A DNA stretch of 64,000 nucleotides from Citrobacter sp. RHB25-C09 (GCF_013836145.1 NZ_CP057483.1:1488001-1552000); one strand, 5' to 3'; shown: positions 36,483 to 45,715, counted from the stretch's first letter. The notes: a model not told the origin generated them from the sequence alone. Translations and numbers: made by a program.

Positions 36483-37910
36483 ATGACTATGTCGATAAAT
36501 TCTGTCGGGGGTAAGAAGCTCTATGCGTTTCTGATCCCTGTGATTGTGGGGGCGGTTATCTGGTTTTATCCCGTCCCTGAAGGGTTATCCCCTGAGGCGT
36601 GGCATATGTTTGCCATTTTCGCTGCAACTATTGCGGCTATCCTGACCCAGCCGCTGCCATCAGGCGCGGTAATGCTGATTGCGCTTTGCGTGGTGATTTT
36701 CACCAAAACGCTGACAGAGGCGAAAGCGCTGTCGGGTTTTGCCTCCGGCACCGTCTGGCTTATTTTCTGCGCCTATGTGCTGTCGCTGGGGTTTGTGACC
36801 TCTGGGCTGGGTAAACGCATCGCGTATAAAATGCTGTCGTGGTTTGGCGGAAGCAGCTTAGGGATTGCCTATTCGCTCGGCGTTTCCGACCTGATTATGG
36901 CACCGGCGATGCCTTCGGTGACGGCACGTTCCGGCGGGATTATTTTCCCGATCGCCCGTTCCATTAACGATGTTCTCGGTTCGTCACCAGGCCCAACCGG
37001 TAAGCGCATTGGTGACTTTCTGACGATGGTCTGTTTCCAGTTCACGCCGATCACCGGGGCGATGTTTATGACCGGGATGGCGGCGAACCCGCTGGTGGCT
37101 TCTCTGGCGAAATCGACGCTGGGGCTGGATATCACCTGGGGAGGCTGGTTTATTTCCGCGGTCGTCCCGGCGCTGGTCTGTTTTTGCCTGATGCCGCTGT
37201 TGGTCTACAAACTGCTGGATCCGGAGCTTAAGCGTACGCCGGAAGCGAAGGCGATGGGGAAACAGTCGCTGAGCGAACTGGGGACGATGAGCAGCAATGA
37301 GAAAAAGGTGGCGCTGGGGTTTGTGCTGGCACTGGTCGGTTGGGGCACCAGCCTGATCACCGGCATTTCGGCGACCTCGGTGGGGCTGGGACTGGCCGCT
37401 TACCTTTTTGCCAGTGGCGCGGTGAACTGGAAAAGCCTCCTTAATGACCACGCGGCCTGGGACACGGTGATTTGGTTCAGCGTGATCATTAGTCTGGCAA
37501 CCGGTCTGGCGGATCTGGGATTCATCAAATGGATGACAGGAATGCTGGGGAGCGGTATTCAGGGATTTGGCGCGATGGAGGCCTTTATCCTGCTGGGCGT
37601 ACTGTATATCTACGTTCACTACCTGTTCGCCACCGCGACGGGGCACGTGGCCGCGCTGTACGCCCCTTTTGCCGCCACGGCGATTGCGGCAGGTGCGCCG
37701 CCGATGATGGTGGCTATTTGTTTCGGGATCTTCAGTAACCTTATGTGGGGGAATACCGAATACGGCGGTGGACCAGGGCCAATCTACTTCGCACAAGGAT
37801 ATTTTGAGCGTCCACGCTTCTATCGCATTAACCTGTTCGTGGTCACGGTCAACGTAGTGATTACCTTTGCCGTGGGTATGCTCTGGTGGAAGGCGCTGGG
37901 ATATTATTAA
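36483..37910 (+). CDS. DASS-family anion:Na+ or antiport transporter
   Basis: This 475-aa polytopic protein (about 12 hydrophobic segments) belongs to the divalent anion:Na+ symporter family (CitT/TtdT/SodiT-like). It has the motifs ALSGFASGTVWLI, APAMPSVTARSGGIIFPI and the C-terminal WGNTEYGGGPGPIYFAQGYF. Members move di- or tricarboxylates. It follows the lyase gene by 27 bp with GAAGGA before the start, so it presumably imports the lyase substrate. Confidence 0.9.
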   Translation: MTMSINSVGGKKLYAFLIPVIVGAVIWFYPVPEGLSPEAWHMFAIFAATIAAILTQPLPSGAVMLIALCVVIFTKTLTEAKALSGFASGTVWLIFCAYVLSLGFVTSGLGKRIAYKMLSWFGGSSLGIAYSLGVSDLIMAPAMPSVTARSGGIIFPIARSINDVLGSSPGPTGKRIGDFLTMVCFQFTPITGAMFMTGMAANPLVASLAKSTLGLDITWGGWFISAVVPALVCFCLMPLLVYKLLDPELKRTPEAKAMGKQSLSELGTMSSNEKKVALGFVLALVGWGTSLITGISATSVGLGLAAYLFASGAVNWKSLLNDHAAWDTVIWFSVIISLATGLADLGFIKWMTGMLGSGIQGFGAMEAFILLGVLYIYVHYLFATATGHVAALYAPFAATAIAAGAPPMMVAICFGIFSNLMWGNTEYGGGPGPIYFAQGYFERPRFYRINLFVVTVNVVITFAVGMLWWKALGYY

Positions 37911-37925
37911 GTGATGCGCAGTTGT

Positions 37926-38007
37926 TGGATGGCGGCTGCGCCTGATAAGGCCTGGCTCATGCCGGGCCTGTCCGTAGGCCGGATAAGGCGCAGCCGCCAT
38001 CAGGCAG
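37926..38007. repeat. BIME between the DASS transporter gene and dinG
   Basis: Opposed units GATGGCGGCTGCGCCTGATAAGG and GTAGGCCGGATAAGG...GCCATCAGGCA fill the gap after the transporter gene. Confidence 0.8.
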
Positions 38008-38080
38008 AGTAAATTTACATTGCGAGTCGCTTTCCAGAACTGGCAAAAAAGCTACTGACACCCCCTGAAATGTGCCACAA

Positions 38081-38100
38081 TAGTGGCTGTTTATACAGTA
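38081..38100 (+). promoter_or_regulatory. LexA (SOS) box of dinG
   Basis: TAGTGGCTGTTTATACAGTA differs from the remembered E. coli dinG box at one position and keeps the right half ATACAG. It lies 14 bp before the dinG start. Confidence 0.8.
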
Positions 38101-38114
38101 TTTCAGGTTTTCTC

Positions 38115-40301
38115 ATGGCTTTAACCGCAGCGCTAAAAGCGCAAATCGCCGCCTGGTATAAGGCGCTTCAGGAACAGATCCCCGACTTTATCCCCCGCGC
38201 GCCGCAGCGGCAGATGATTGCTGACGTGGCAAAAACGCTGACCGGGGAAGAGGGGCGTCACCTGGCGATTGAAGCACCCACCGGGGTTGGGAAAACCCTT
38301 TCTTACCTGATCCCCGGCATCGCCATTGCCCGGGAAGAACAAAAAACGCTGGTTGTCAGCACCGCTAACGTGGCGTTGCAGGATCAAATCTACAGCAAAG
38401 ACCTGCCACTGCTGCGCAAGATCATCCCCGATCTTCGTTTCACCGCGGCGTTCGGTCGTGGGCGATATGTGTGTCCGCGTAATCTGACGGCGCTCGCCAG
38501 TACCGAACCGACACAGCAGGATCTGCTGGCGTTTCTTGATGATGAACTCACTCCCAATAATCAGGAAGAGCAAAAGCGTTGTGCGAAGCTGAAGGGCGAT
38601 CTCGACAGCTACAAATGGGATGGACTGCGCGATCACACGGATATCGCCATTGACGACGATCTCTGGCGACGTCTGAGTACCGATAAAGCCAGTTGCCTGA
38701 ACCGCAACTGCCATTACTACCGCGAGTGTCCGTTCTTTGTGGCTCGCCGTGAAATTCAGGAAGCGGAAGTGGTGGTGGCAAACCACGCGCTGGTGATGGC
38801 GGCAATGGAAAGCGAGGCGGTGCTGCCGGACCCGAAGAACCTGCTGCTGGTGCTTGATGAAGGCCATCACCTGCCGGATGTCGCTCGCGACGCGCTGGAA
38901 ATGAGCGCTGAAATTACCGCTCCCTGGTATCGGCTCCAGCTGGATCTGTTCAGCAAACTGATTGCCACCTGCATGGAACAGTTCCGCCCGAAAACAACGC
39001 CGCCGCTGGCAAATCCGGAGCGCCTGAATGCCCACTGCGAAGAGCTGTATGAGCTCATCGCTTCGCTCAATAACATCCTCAATCTGTATATGCCCGCCGG
39101 GCAAGAGGCCGAGCACCGTTTTGCTATGGGTGAACTGCCGGACGAACTGAAGGAGATTTGCCAGCGTCTGGCGAAGCTGACTGAAACGTTGCGCGGTCTG
39201 GCGGAGCTGTTCTTGAACGATCTGAGCGAAAAGACCGGCACGCATGATGTGGTTCGCCTGCACCGGGTCATTTTGCAGATGAACCGCGCGTTAGGAATGT
39301 TTGAAGCGCAAAGCAAACTGTGGCGGCTGGCATCGCTGGCGCAGTCATCCGGTGCGCCGGTGTCGAAATGGGCGACGCGGGACGTGCGCGACGGGCAAAT
39401 CCACGTCTGGTTTCACTGCGTTGGCATACGCGTTAGCGATCAGCTCGAAAGGTTACTGTGGCGCAGTGTGCCGCATATTATTGTGACCTCCGCAACCCTG
39501 CGTTCCCTCAACAGCTTTTCGCGTTTGCAGGAGATGAGCGGCCTGAAAGAAAAGGCCGGCGACCGCTTTGTCGCGCTCGACTCACCGTTTAACCACGTTG
39601 AGCAGGGGAAAATCATCATTCCGCAGATGCGCTATGAGCCTTTGATGGAAAACGAGGAGCTGCACATTGCCGAAATGGCGGCCTATTTTCGTGAACAACT
39701 GGAGAGCAAAAAGCATCACGGTATGCTGGTGCTGTTTGCCAGCGGACGGGCGATGCAGCGTTTTCTGGAGCACGTTACCGACCTGCGCTTACTGCTGCTG
39801 GTGCAGGGCGATCAGCCCCGCTATCGGCTGGTGGAACTGCATCGTAAACGGGTTGAGAACGGCGAGCGCAGCGTGCTGGTCGGTCTGCAATCTTTCGCTG
39901 AAGGTCTGGATCTGAAAGGTGATTTGCTCAGTCAGGTGCATATCCATAAGATCGCGTTCCCCCCCATCGACAGCCCTGTGGTGATTACCGAAGGCGAGTG
40001 GCTAAAGAGCCTGAACCGCTATCCGTTCGAGGTGCAAAGCCTGCCTGCGGCGTCGTTTAATCTGATCCAGCAGGTCGGGCGATTGATTCGTAGCCATGGA
40101 TGCTGGGGAGAGGTGGTCATTTATGATAAACGCCTGCTGACGAAGAGCTACGGTCAGCGGTTGCTGAATGCGCTGCCGGTGTTCCCGATTGAACGACCCG
40201 AAGTCCCTGACGTGCCGGAGGTAAAAAAACGCCCGGCGAAAGTGCCTGCCGGGCGTCGGAAAAGCATCCGTGCTAAGGGGCGCGGTCCTACTGGTAAGTA
40301 A
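38115..40301 (+). CDS. dinG: ATP-dependent DNA helicase DinG
   Basis: DinG is an SOS-induced 5'-3' iron-sulfur helicase that resolves R-loops and forked DNA. The protein is 728 aa from ATG 38115 (MALTAALKAQ). It has Walker A APTGVGKT (54-61), [4Fe-4S] ligands Cys120, Cys194, Cys199 and Cys205, and the DEGH motif. It is about 12 residues longer than E. coli DinG: the tail is encoded across a terminator-like hairpin (40230-40255), and its last 14 bp overlap the convergent fimbrial gene. This suggests the 3' end was altered when the fimbrial cluster arrived. Confidence 0.94.
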   Translation: MALTAALKAQIAAWYKALQEQIPDFIPRAPQRQMIADVAKTLTGEEGRHLAIEAPTGVGKTLSYLIPGIAIAREEQKTLVVSTANVALQDQIYSKDLPLLRKIIPDLRFTAAFGRGRYVCPRNLTALASTEPTQQDLLAFLDDELTPNNQEEQKRCAKLKGDLDSYKWDGLRDHTDIAIDDDLWRRLSTDKASCLNRNCHYYRECPFFVARREIQEAEVVVANHALVMAAMESEAVLPDPKNLLLVLDEGHHLPDVARDALEMSAEITAPWYRLQLDLFSKLIATCMEQFRPKTTPPLANPERLNAHCEELYELIASLNNILNLYMPAGQEAEHRFAMGELPDELKEICQRLAKLTETLRGLAELFLNDLSEKTGTHDVVRLHRVILQMNRALGMFEAQSKLWRLASLAQSSGAPVSKWATRDVRDGQIHVWFHCVGIRVSDQLERLLWRSVPHIIVTSATLRSLNSFSRLQEMSGLKEKAGDRFVALDSPFNHVEQGKIIIPQMRYEPLMENEELHIAEMAAYFREQLESKKHHGMLVLFASGRAMQRFLEHVTDLRLLLLVQGDQPRYRLVELHRKRVENGERSVLVGLQSFAEGLDLKGDLLSQVHIHKIAFPPIDSPVVITEGEWLKSLNRYPFEVQSLPAASFNLIQQVGRLIRSHGCWGEVVIYDKRLLTKSYGQRLLNALPVFPIERPEVPDVPEVKKRPAKVPAGRRKSIRAKGRGPTGK

Positions 40302-40794
40302 AGGTCACTTGCACTACGCTGCTGAAGGTGCCAGCGGTGACGGGCATTGAAGTGGCGTAATAGCGGGCGGCCAGCGGAAACACCGCCGTATGGTCGTTCT
40401 GATTAATCAGGACGTTAAAGCTTGCCTGCGGTGCAATAGTGATTTTGTCCTGGCGATCGGCCAGCTCCAGCGCCAGTCCTTTTGCGCTACCGGTGTTGGC
40501 AAATTTCGTTGGGTGAGCGCTATCAGCCTGACCGTAAAAAAACGCGTTAGACAGAGTCAACGTTGACGGACAGTGCGTCACTTTCAGCTCAAATTCCTTC
40601 CATACGCCGGTATCGCCTACGTCTTTAAAATTGCTGGCAGCAGTCTGGCCGAGATCGACGGTCAGATCTTTACTGGCGCTATCAACCACACAGGTGTTGG
40701 CGTAGATCGTCCCGGTCATCTGAATTTGAATATTGTCATCCGCGTGAGCCAGGGCGGTAAGTCCCAGAGCGATCGTTAAGGCGATTTTTTTCAT
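40288..40794 (-). CDS. Minor fimbrial subunit
   Basis: The 168-aa protein has a signal peptide (MKKIALTIALGLTALAHA) and a pilin fold with the disulfide pair Cys in NTCVV and THCPS. It ends in the donor-strand pattern FSSVVQVTFTYQ. ATG 40794 is preferred; an in-frame GTG at 40803 overlapping the adhesin stop would add three residues. It is the last gene of the fimbrial operon, in the position of SfmF or MrkF, and overlaps the end of dinG. Confidence 0.85.
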   Translation of the reverse strand: MKKIALTIALGLTALAHADDNIQIQMTGTIYANTCVVDSASKDLTVDLGQTAASNFKDVGDTGVWKEFELKVTHCPSTLTLSNAFFYGQADSAHPTKFANTGSAKGLALELADRQDKITIAPQASFNVLINQNDHTAVFPLAARYYATSMPVTAGTFSSVVQVTFTYQ

Positions 40795-40799
40795 GGCGT

Positions 40800-41789
40800 T
40801 CACTTATAGGCGAGCGTAAGGGTCGCAACACTGTTTGCGGGGCCAGGAGTGACCGTATCGCTTATCTGTTGGTAGCGAACCTGAAAGGGTATCTCCAGTG
40901 TTTCATTGGCGCTTGCTGGCCTATCGGTCGGCACATAGGTATCAAAGGTGGCGATGTAATTATCAAACAGCATGCGGACACCCACGCCGGTCGCCATACC
41001 GCTTTCCTTTGTGAGCTTGATAACCCCTTCGTAATTGGTTTCATAACCATTGGCGCTGGTGATTTTGACCATGGGTTGCACGGTGGTATCGCAATGCACG
41101 CTGACATTAAACTCCTGGGCTGGTGAAGAAAGCGTGCCGGTGCCAATAAACGAACAGACAGGAAAATCCCCCAGTTCGACGGTGAGATTTTTCGGCGACA
41201 CGGAGCAGGTAACCTCGTGGAGAATCACGTTGCCAGCATAGGAAATGTTGTTAGGGCTACCTATACCTTCATGACCAAACACGCCGATGCCAAATTTGGT
41301 CTGTGCCTGTATTAACGTGCCGGAGGAGACGGTAGCACTGGTTTTCACCAGTTCAAGCGTTACCGCGAAGCTAAACGACTGTTTCCCGTCAGTAGATACA
41401 TAGCCAATCGGCGTTGCCCGAGAATCACACTGCACACCGCCAGCACCGCTGATTCGCTGACCCTGATCGTTCATTAGCGCCACGCCTACGCCGGGCACGC
41501 CGGAGTCATACACGCCTCTCAGACCTGGGATTTCGGCCCCTGAACCGTAGTAGCAAGAGACGATTTCCAGCCCGCTATCAGCGCTCTGATTGCAATTTCC
41601 CGCGACATGCACCGTCTGTTCCGTTCCGGGGATAGTGTCTCCGACCGCCAGCGTGGTCGGGACAGAAATGGATGCAACATCGATCATTTTGGGAAGATCG
41701 GGCGTGGTACAGGTGGCCTTTGCATGCGGCATAAATAACGTTGCGGTTCCCAGAACCAGTAAGAAAAAGCACTGTTTAATCATTTGCAT
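40800..41789 (-). CDS. Fimbrial tip adhesin (two-domain)
   Basis: The 329-aa protein has a signal peptide (about 1-25), an N-terminal lectin-like half with two Cys pairs (CTTPD...GNC and CYYG...QCDS), and a C-terminal pilin domain starting near CSVSPKNLTVELGDFPVC. It ends in NSVATLTLAYK. Length and position after the usher match tip adhesins such as SfmH, FimH and MrkD. The receptor is unknown. Confidence 0.85.
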   Translation of the reverse strand: MQMIKQCFFLLVLGTATLFMPHAKATCTTPDLPKMIDVASISVPTTLAVGDTIPGTEQTVHVAGNCNQSADSGLEIVSCYYGSGAEIPGLRGVYDSGVPGVGVALMNDQGQRISGAGGVQCDSRATPIGYVSTDGKQSFSFAVTLELVKTSATVSSGTLIQAQTKFGIGVFGHEGIGSPNNISYAGNVILHEVTCSVSPKNLTVELGDFPVCSFIGTGTLSSPAQEFNVSVHCDTTVQPMVKITSANGYETNYEGVIKLTKESGMATGVGVRMLFDNYIATFDTYVPTDRPASANETLEIPFQVRYQQISDTVTPGPANSVATLTLAYK

Positions 41790-41810
41790 AATGTTCGCCT
41801 GAGCAAGAAA

Positions 41811-44354
41811 TCAATGACACTGCGCGGCAGCGTTGATGATGCTGTTTTTGTCTGTCTCATCGGTCAACGCATACTGGGCGACGCAGTGTTCGCTTGCGCT
41901 TTGCCCCCAGGAGACAGCAAGTTGTCCGCGCTGTGGCAAACCGGAGAGGTAAGTCTGGCCATCATTGCCAACAATAAACTCGCTGTCCTTATCTTCGGTG
42001 GTGACCGTTGCGCCAAAGGGCAGCGGTTTACCGTTTTCAGTGATTGTCATGAGTACTCTGCGCCCTACGCGGGTGCTAAAACTTGCACGCACCACGGCAC
42101 CGCGCGTTGGCGTAACGGTTTGAGCGGCATGCGTCACGTCAGCGTCGTCCGGCAGCGTTTCGGTATCCAGTGCGATGGTGTTATGGCGATACGCGGTCAC
42201 AAATGGCACCACGGTATATCCGCGAAAATCGGTTTCGACGCCGGTCTGGTTGGTGATATGCGTCCCATGAGTCCCCGGTGCTTTCACCAGTGCGATGGTT
42301 TCGCCCAGCGGCTGGCTGAGGGTAATACCGTTGGCATGTGCTACCACGCCACCCTGTACCCCGACGTTCAGCGTCTGCTGGTTTTTGTCCTGGCTTACGC
42401 CGCCGTTGACTTCACCATAGGTGCCGTTGTAATCGGCGTTCATACTGGTTGAACTGCCGCTTCCGGTGTTGCTCAGACCTTCCTGAATGTTCCAGTTAAA
42501 ATTGTTGTCACGCAGCGCCGTACCGTTAAGGCCAATATTCTGCGTGGTGCCGTCTTTGCTGTTATTCAGGTTGTACGTCGCCCAGGTGTTGTGCATCCAG
42601 TGGTCCAGCGGAACGGAAATGCTCAATGAAAACTCGTTGTCGTTGGTGACAGAATCGCCGTGCTCATCGCTGTCGTTGGTATTTTTATTCATGCTGTAGC
42701 TCAGGCTGTAGCTGATGTCGTGCCAGCTGTTGTTGTAACTGACGCTCATTGAGGTCATGTCCTGGCTCTGGCTCCAGTAGGTTTCTTTGACCAGACTCAG
42801 GGTCACGGCCCCCCAGCCTTCAGGCAGTGTCTGGTCGACGGTGGCTTCTGTGCGTGCGCGACGTTGCTGCGGGGCTGACCAGTCATCGGCATTGGTGTAA
42901 GACTCCATTGTGTCTTCGAGGGTGTAAAAGCCCTTACTGTTATAGCGATAGCCGGCGAGGGAAAAGTTGGTGCCGGACCCGGCGAAATCTTTGCTGTAGC
43001 GGACTCGCCAGGACTGCCCTTTACTGGCCTGTTGTTTCTTCAGCAGCGCTTTGGCGCGCGTCACGTCAACAGAAAAAGCCCCTAAATCACCGAAATTTTT
43101 CCCGACGCCAAGCGCCTGGGAATGATAGTGGTTACTCTGTTGCGCTCCGCCATAGGCGGTGAACCCGTAGGGCAAACCGTAAATCGCGCTGCCCTGAGCA
43201 AAAGGGGTTTTCTCAACGTGCTTGTCATACGAGCGATAGCGACCCGCGGTCACGCTGTAGCGTAGGTTTTTTTCTCGCTGAAGCACTGGCACCGAGGCAT
43301 AAGGGACGACGAAATGACTTTCGCTACCGTCAGTTTCTTTCACCGTGACCTGCAGGTCGCCGCTGCTGCCTGTGGGGTAGAGATCGTTGATTTCAAACGC
43401 GCCGGGGGCGACAGTGTTCTGGTAAATGACGTAGCCGTTCTGACGGACCATCACCAGCGCATTGCTGTGAGCTGTGCCACGAATAATTGGCGCGTAGCCT
43501 CGTTGACTGTCTGGCAGCATGTCGCTGTCGGAATTCATCTGCATACCGGTGTAGGGCACGCTGTCAAAGACGTCTGCGGGCGATGAACTTTGCCCGACGG
43601 TGAGATCGCTTTTCATCGCCACGATATTGCGCTGGGCGTAGGTGTAGACCGATGAAAATTTCTGCTGCTCTTCGTTTCCCGTGGTGCTGCGATTCCAGGT
43701 GGAATAATTACGCAGCCGCCACGCGCCGATGTTCACACCGGGTCGCAGGTTGACATACTGGCTGCTGTTATCATCTTCACCCGGGCGGCGGGCGTGGCTC
43801 TGGCTGGCGGTGGCGCTGTAATTGAGTATCCCGGCGGTGATCCCTTCGTCAAACTCTTTAGGGTCGATATAGCCGCGTGGCACCTGGCCTAAGGCAGACT
43901 GCGGGATACTGAGTAATAGCTGCTGGTGACTGACGCGAAAGGTGGCAGAAGCCGCCGGAATAGCGCGCAAGTCGGCACATTTGCCTTGCGCCATCAGTTT
44001 CGGGTAGGCGTCGGTTTTAATCCCAAGGCTTTTTAAATCATCGAGGGTAAAGCAGGGCTGAAGCGTATTCTGGCCATCACGTTCCTGACGTAATGTAAAT
44101 GTCACGTCGCGAGTATCGATTTTATTATTATCGATGAATATCGATACCTGATAATTACCCGGCGCCTGGCCTGGACCTTTTTCATAAACCGAAAGATCGG
44201 TTTTCCCTTGTTGGGGATTATCAACGTCCAGCAGCGCAGGGTTAAAATAATCATCCGCCCAGGTTTGCGAGGCAAAACAGGCCGCTGCCAGGCCACATAA
44301 AATGACCAGCAGCGCCATGAATCGACAGGATAGCGGCTTCTTGGAGGTATACAT
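41811..44354 (-). CDS. Outer-membrane fimbrial usher
   Basis: This 847-aa FimD/PapC-family usher has a signal peptide (about 1-33) and an N-terminal chaperone-binding domain (FNPALLDVDNPQQGKTDLSVY across its start). A 24-strand barrel region with a plug and C-terminal domains follows, including GRRVLMTITENGKPLPFGA and a terminal Cys pair (EHCVAQ...AQCH). It assembles and secretes the subunits encoded around it. The frame is intact. Confidence 0.93.
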   Translation of the reverse strand: MYTSKKPLSCRFMALLVILCGLAAACFASQTWADDYFNPALLDVDNPQQGKTDLSVYEKGPGQAPGNYQVSIFIDNNKIDTRDVTFTLRQERDGQNTLQPCFTLDDLKSLGIKTDAYPKLMAQGKCADLRAIPAASATFRVSHQQLLLSIPQSALGQVPRGYIDPKEFDEGITAGILNYSATASQSHARRPGEDDNSSQYVNLRPGVNIGAWRLRNYSTWNRSTTGNEEQQKFSSVYTYAQRNIVAMKSDLTVGQSSSPADVFDSVPYTGMQMNSDSDMLPDSQRGYAPIIRGTAHSNALVMVRQNGYVIYQNTVAPGAFEINDLYPTGSSGDLQVTVKETDGSESHFVVPYASVPVLQREKNLRYSVTAGRYRSYDKHVEKTPFAQGSAIYGLPYGFTAYGGAQQSNHYHSQALGVGKNFGDLGAFSVDVTRAKALLKKQQASKGQSWRVRYSKDFAGSGTNFSLAGYRYNSKGFYTLEDTMESYTNADDWSAPQQRRARTEATVDQTLPEGWGAVTLSLVKETYWSQSQDMTSMSVSYNNSWHDISYSLSYSMNKNTNDSDEHGDSVTNDNEFSLSISVPLDHWMHNTWATYNLNNSKDGTTQNIGLNGTALRDNNFNWNIQEGLSNTGSGSSTSMNADYNGTYGEVNGGVSQDKNQQTLNVGVQGGVVAHANGITLSQPLGETIALVKAPGTHGTHITNQTGVETDFRGYTVVPFVTAYRHNTIALDTETLPDDADVTHAAQTVTPTRGAVVRASFSTRVGRRVLMTITENGKPLPFGATVTTEDKDSEFIVGNDGQTYLSGLPQRGQLAVSWGQSASEHCVAQYALTDETDKNSIINAAAQCH

Positions 44355-44384
44355 GATTATTTCAGGAATCTGGATTCTGCGGCA

Positions 44385-45059
44385 TTAGCGCACAGATTTG
44401 GACCAGGTTTTACTGATGCTGCCGTAATCGGTAATGATCGAATACGCGACGGTTGAACCGCCCGTGTTGGCAGGAAGGGCAAAGTGCGTTTCGGTTTCAG
44501 GAACGGCCCAGGTGGCTTTTTCTACTTTGTGCCCGTTCAGCGTGACGCTCTGAAAATTCATGAAGAACGGTGTTGGATTATTGACGACCAGGTCGTTCCC
44601 TTCGCGGTGCCATTCCAGTTTATCAGCGACATCATCCGGCTTCCCTTTAACGGCAGACGGACGGTAAAGTAATTTGATGCGGGTATTAATCGCAATTTGC
44701 AGGGTATTGGCCCCCTCAACGTGTTTTGAGGAGGGGATCGCTTTAATGTTTAACCAGAACAGTGATTCACGATCTTCCGGCAAATTTCCGCCGGTGCGCA
44801 CGACACGCAGAACGTTTTCTTCTTTGGCATCCAGACGAAACAGCGGTGGGGTAATCAGAAACGGCGCTTTGGCCTGGTTATTACTGCCGGTATCGACCCA
44901 TGACTGTACCAGATAATCCGTGTTATCCGGGTTTTGAATGCCAAGAGAGGATTCCTTTTTCTCTCCCTGATAAACCAGACGCGTGCCATTAATAATAACG
45001 CCCGCATGTGCTGTAGCAGCAACCAGAAAAAGTGTACTCAGTAAATAACCGTGACGCAT
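44385..45059 (-). CDS. Periplasmic fimbrial chaperone (PapD-like)
   Basis: The 224-aa protein has a signal peptide ending in AHA, an Ig-like domain with the G1/F1 pattern VINGTRLVYQGEKKESSLGIQN, and the family signature ESLFWLNIKAIP near residue 100. It stabilises subunits by donor-strand complementation. The short F1-G1 region suggests the FGS class. It sits between the major subunit and usher genes, as in fim and sfm. Confidence 0.92.
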   Translation of the reverse strand: MRHGYLLSTLFLVAATAHAGVIINGTRLVYQGEKKESSLGIQNPDNTDYLVQSWVDTGSNNQAKAPFLITPPLFRLDAKEENVLRVVRTGGNLPEDRESLFWLNIKAIPSSKHVEGANTLQIAINTRIKLLYRPSAVKGKPDDVADKLEWHREGNDLVVNNPTPFFMNFQSVTLNGHKVEKATWAVPETETHFALPANTGGSTVAYSIITDYGSISKTWSKSVR

Positions 45060-45128
45060 AAATATATCTCAACGTGAAGCGGAGATAGTCGCGTGTAATA
45101 CGCCGCGACTATCTCCGGATTGATAATA

Positions 45129-45665
45129 TCAGTTATAGATAACGGTGAAGGTGGAGACGGAATTCGCCGGGCCTGCGGTCACTGCGGCCTGGGTCTGAAT
45201 ATAACGTGCGCCAAATTCGAGATTGTTCACCGTGGTGCCGGAGGCTAACGGATACTGTTGTGATGGGGTGTATAAGATGACCGGTTGATCGGAGGAATCG
45301 AGCAACTGAATCGCCACACCCGTGGCGGTATCCGTATCAGGCGTCAACGCCAGCGCGGCATTGTTGTCAGTATCTGGCGTACCACCGAAGTTAATTGCAG
45401 CGGAGGTGACTGTCTCCGGGCAATTGGTAAGCTGAATATCGAACTTCGTTAATGTGCTGGTAGAACCGGCACCGGTAAAGACGCTTTTAGAGACTTTACC
45501 TAACTGAACATCCAATGGATTACTTAACCCATTTACAACCTGACAAGCGGAATCAATGATTTCGCCAGTAAAATTAATTTGTCCTTCGCCATTTGTTGCC
45601 GCAAATGCTGATGCAGAACATCCCACCGTTGCAGCAATAAATAAGCCTAAAGCAGCCTTGTTCAT
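45129..45665 (-). CDS. Major fimbrial subunit (type-1 pilin family)
   Basis: The 178-aa pilin has a signal peptide ending in AFA, Cys residues in DSACQVV and TNCPE, and the C-terminal SVSTFTVIYN beta-strand motif. It is the first gene of the five-gene operon (subunit, chaperone, usher, adhesin, minor subunit), whose order equals E. coli sfmACDHF. AGGAA precedes the ATG, and an inverted repeat lies in the leader. Confidence 0.9.
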   Translation of the reverse strand: MNKAALGLFIAATVGCSASAFAATNGEGQINFTGEIIDSACQVVNGLSNPLDVQLGKVSKSVFTGAGSTSTLTKFDIQLTNCPETVTSAAINFGGTPDTDNNAALALTPDTDTATGVAIQLLDSSDQPVILYTPSQQYPLASGTTVNNLEFGARYIQTQAAVTAGPANSVSTFTVIYN

Positions 45666-45680
45666 ATTAATTCCTGATAT

Positions 45681-45715
45681 TCACCGGGTAAAAACCATGT
45701 CTGGTGATTTTTACC
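45681..45715 (-). promoter_or_regulatory. Inverted repeats in the fimbrial operon leader
   Basis: On the plus strand, GGTAAAAA (45687-45694) pairs with TTTTTACC (45708-45715), while TCACC (45681-45685) pairs with GGTGA (45703-45707). The two pairings are interleaved, so they are alternative or pseudoknotted. They sit just before the ribosome site of the major subunit gene. Confidence 0.4.

Noticed and set aside
36984..38000. 338-codon minus-strand open frame opposite the DASS transporter gene
   Set aside because: It begins within a BIME and is the antisense of a clear membrane-protein gene; His/Arg/Gln-rich composition is typical of a shadow frame.
38133..39263. 376-codon minus-strand open frame inside dinG
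   Set aside because: It is wholly antisense to the well-conserved dinG, with no ribosome site or recognisable domain.
45687..45715. Invertible promoter (fimS-like switch) of the fimbrial operon
   Set aside because: The inverted repeats are only 8 bp and 13 bp apart and no recombinase gene is near; a leader hairpin is more likely.
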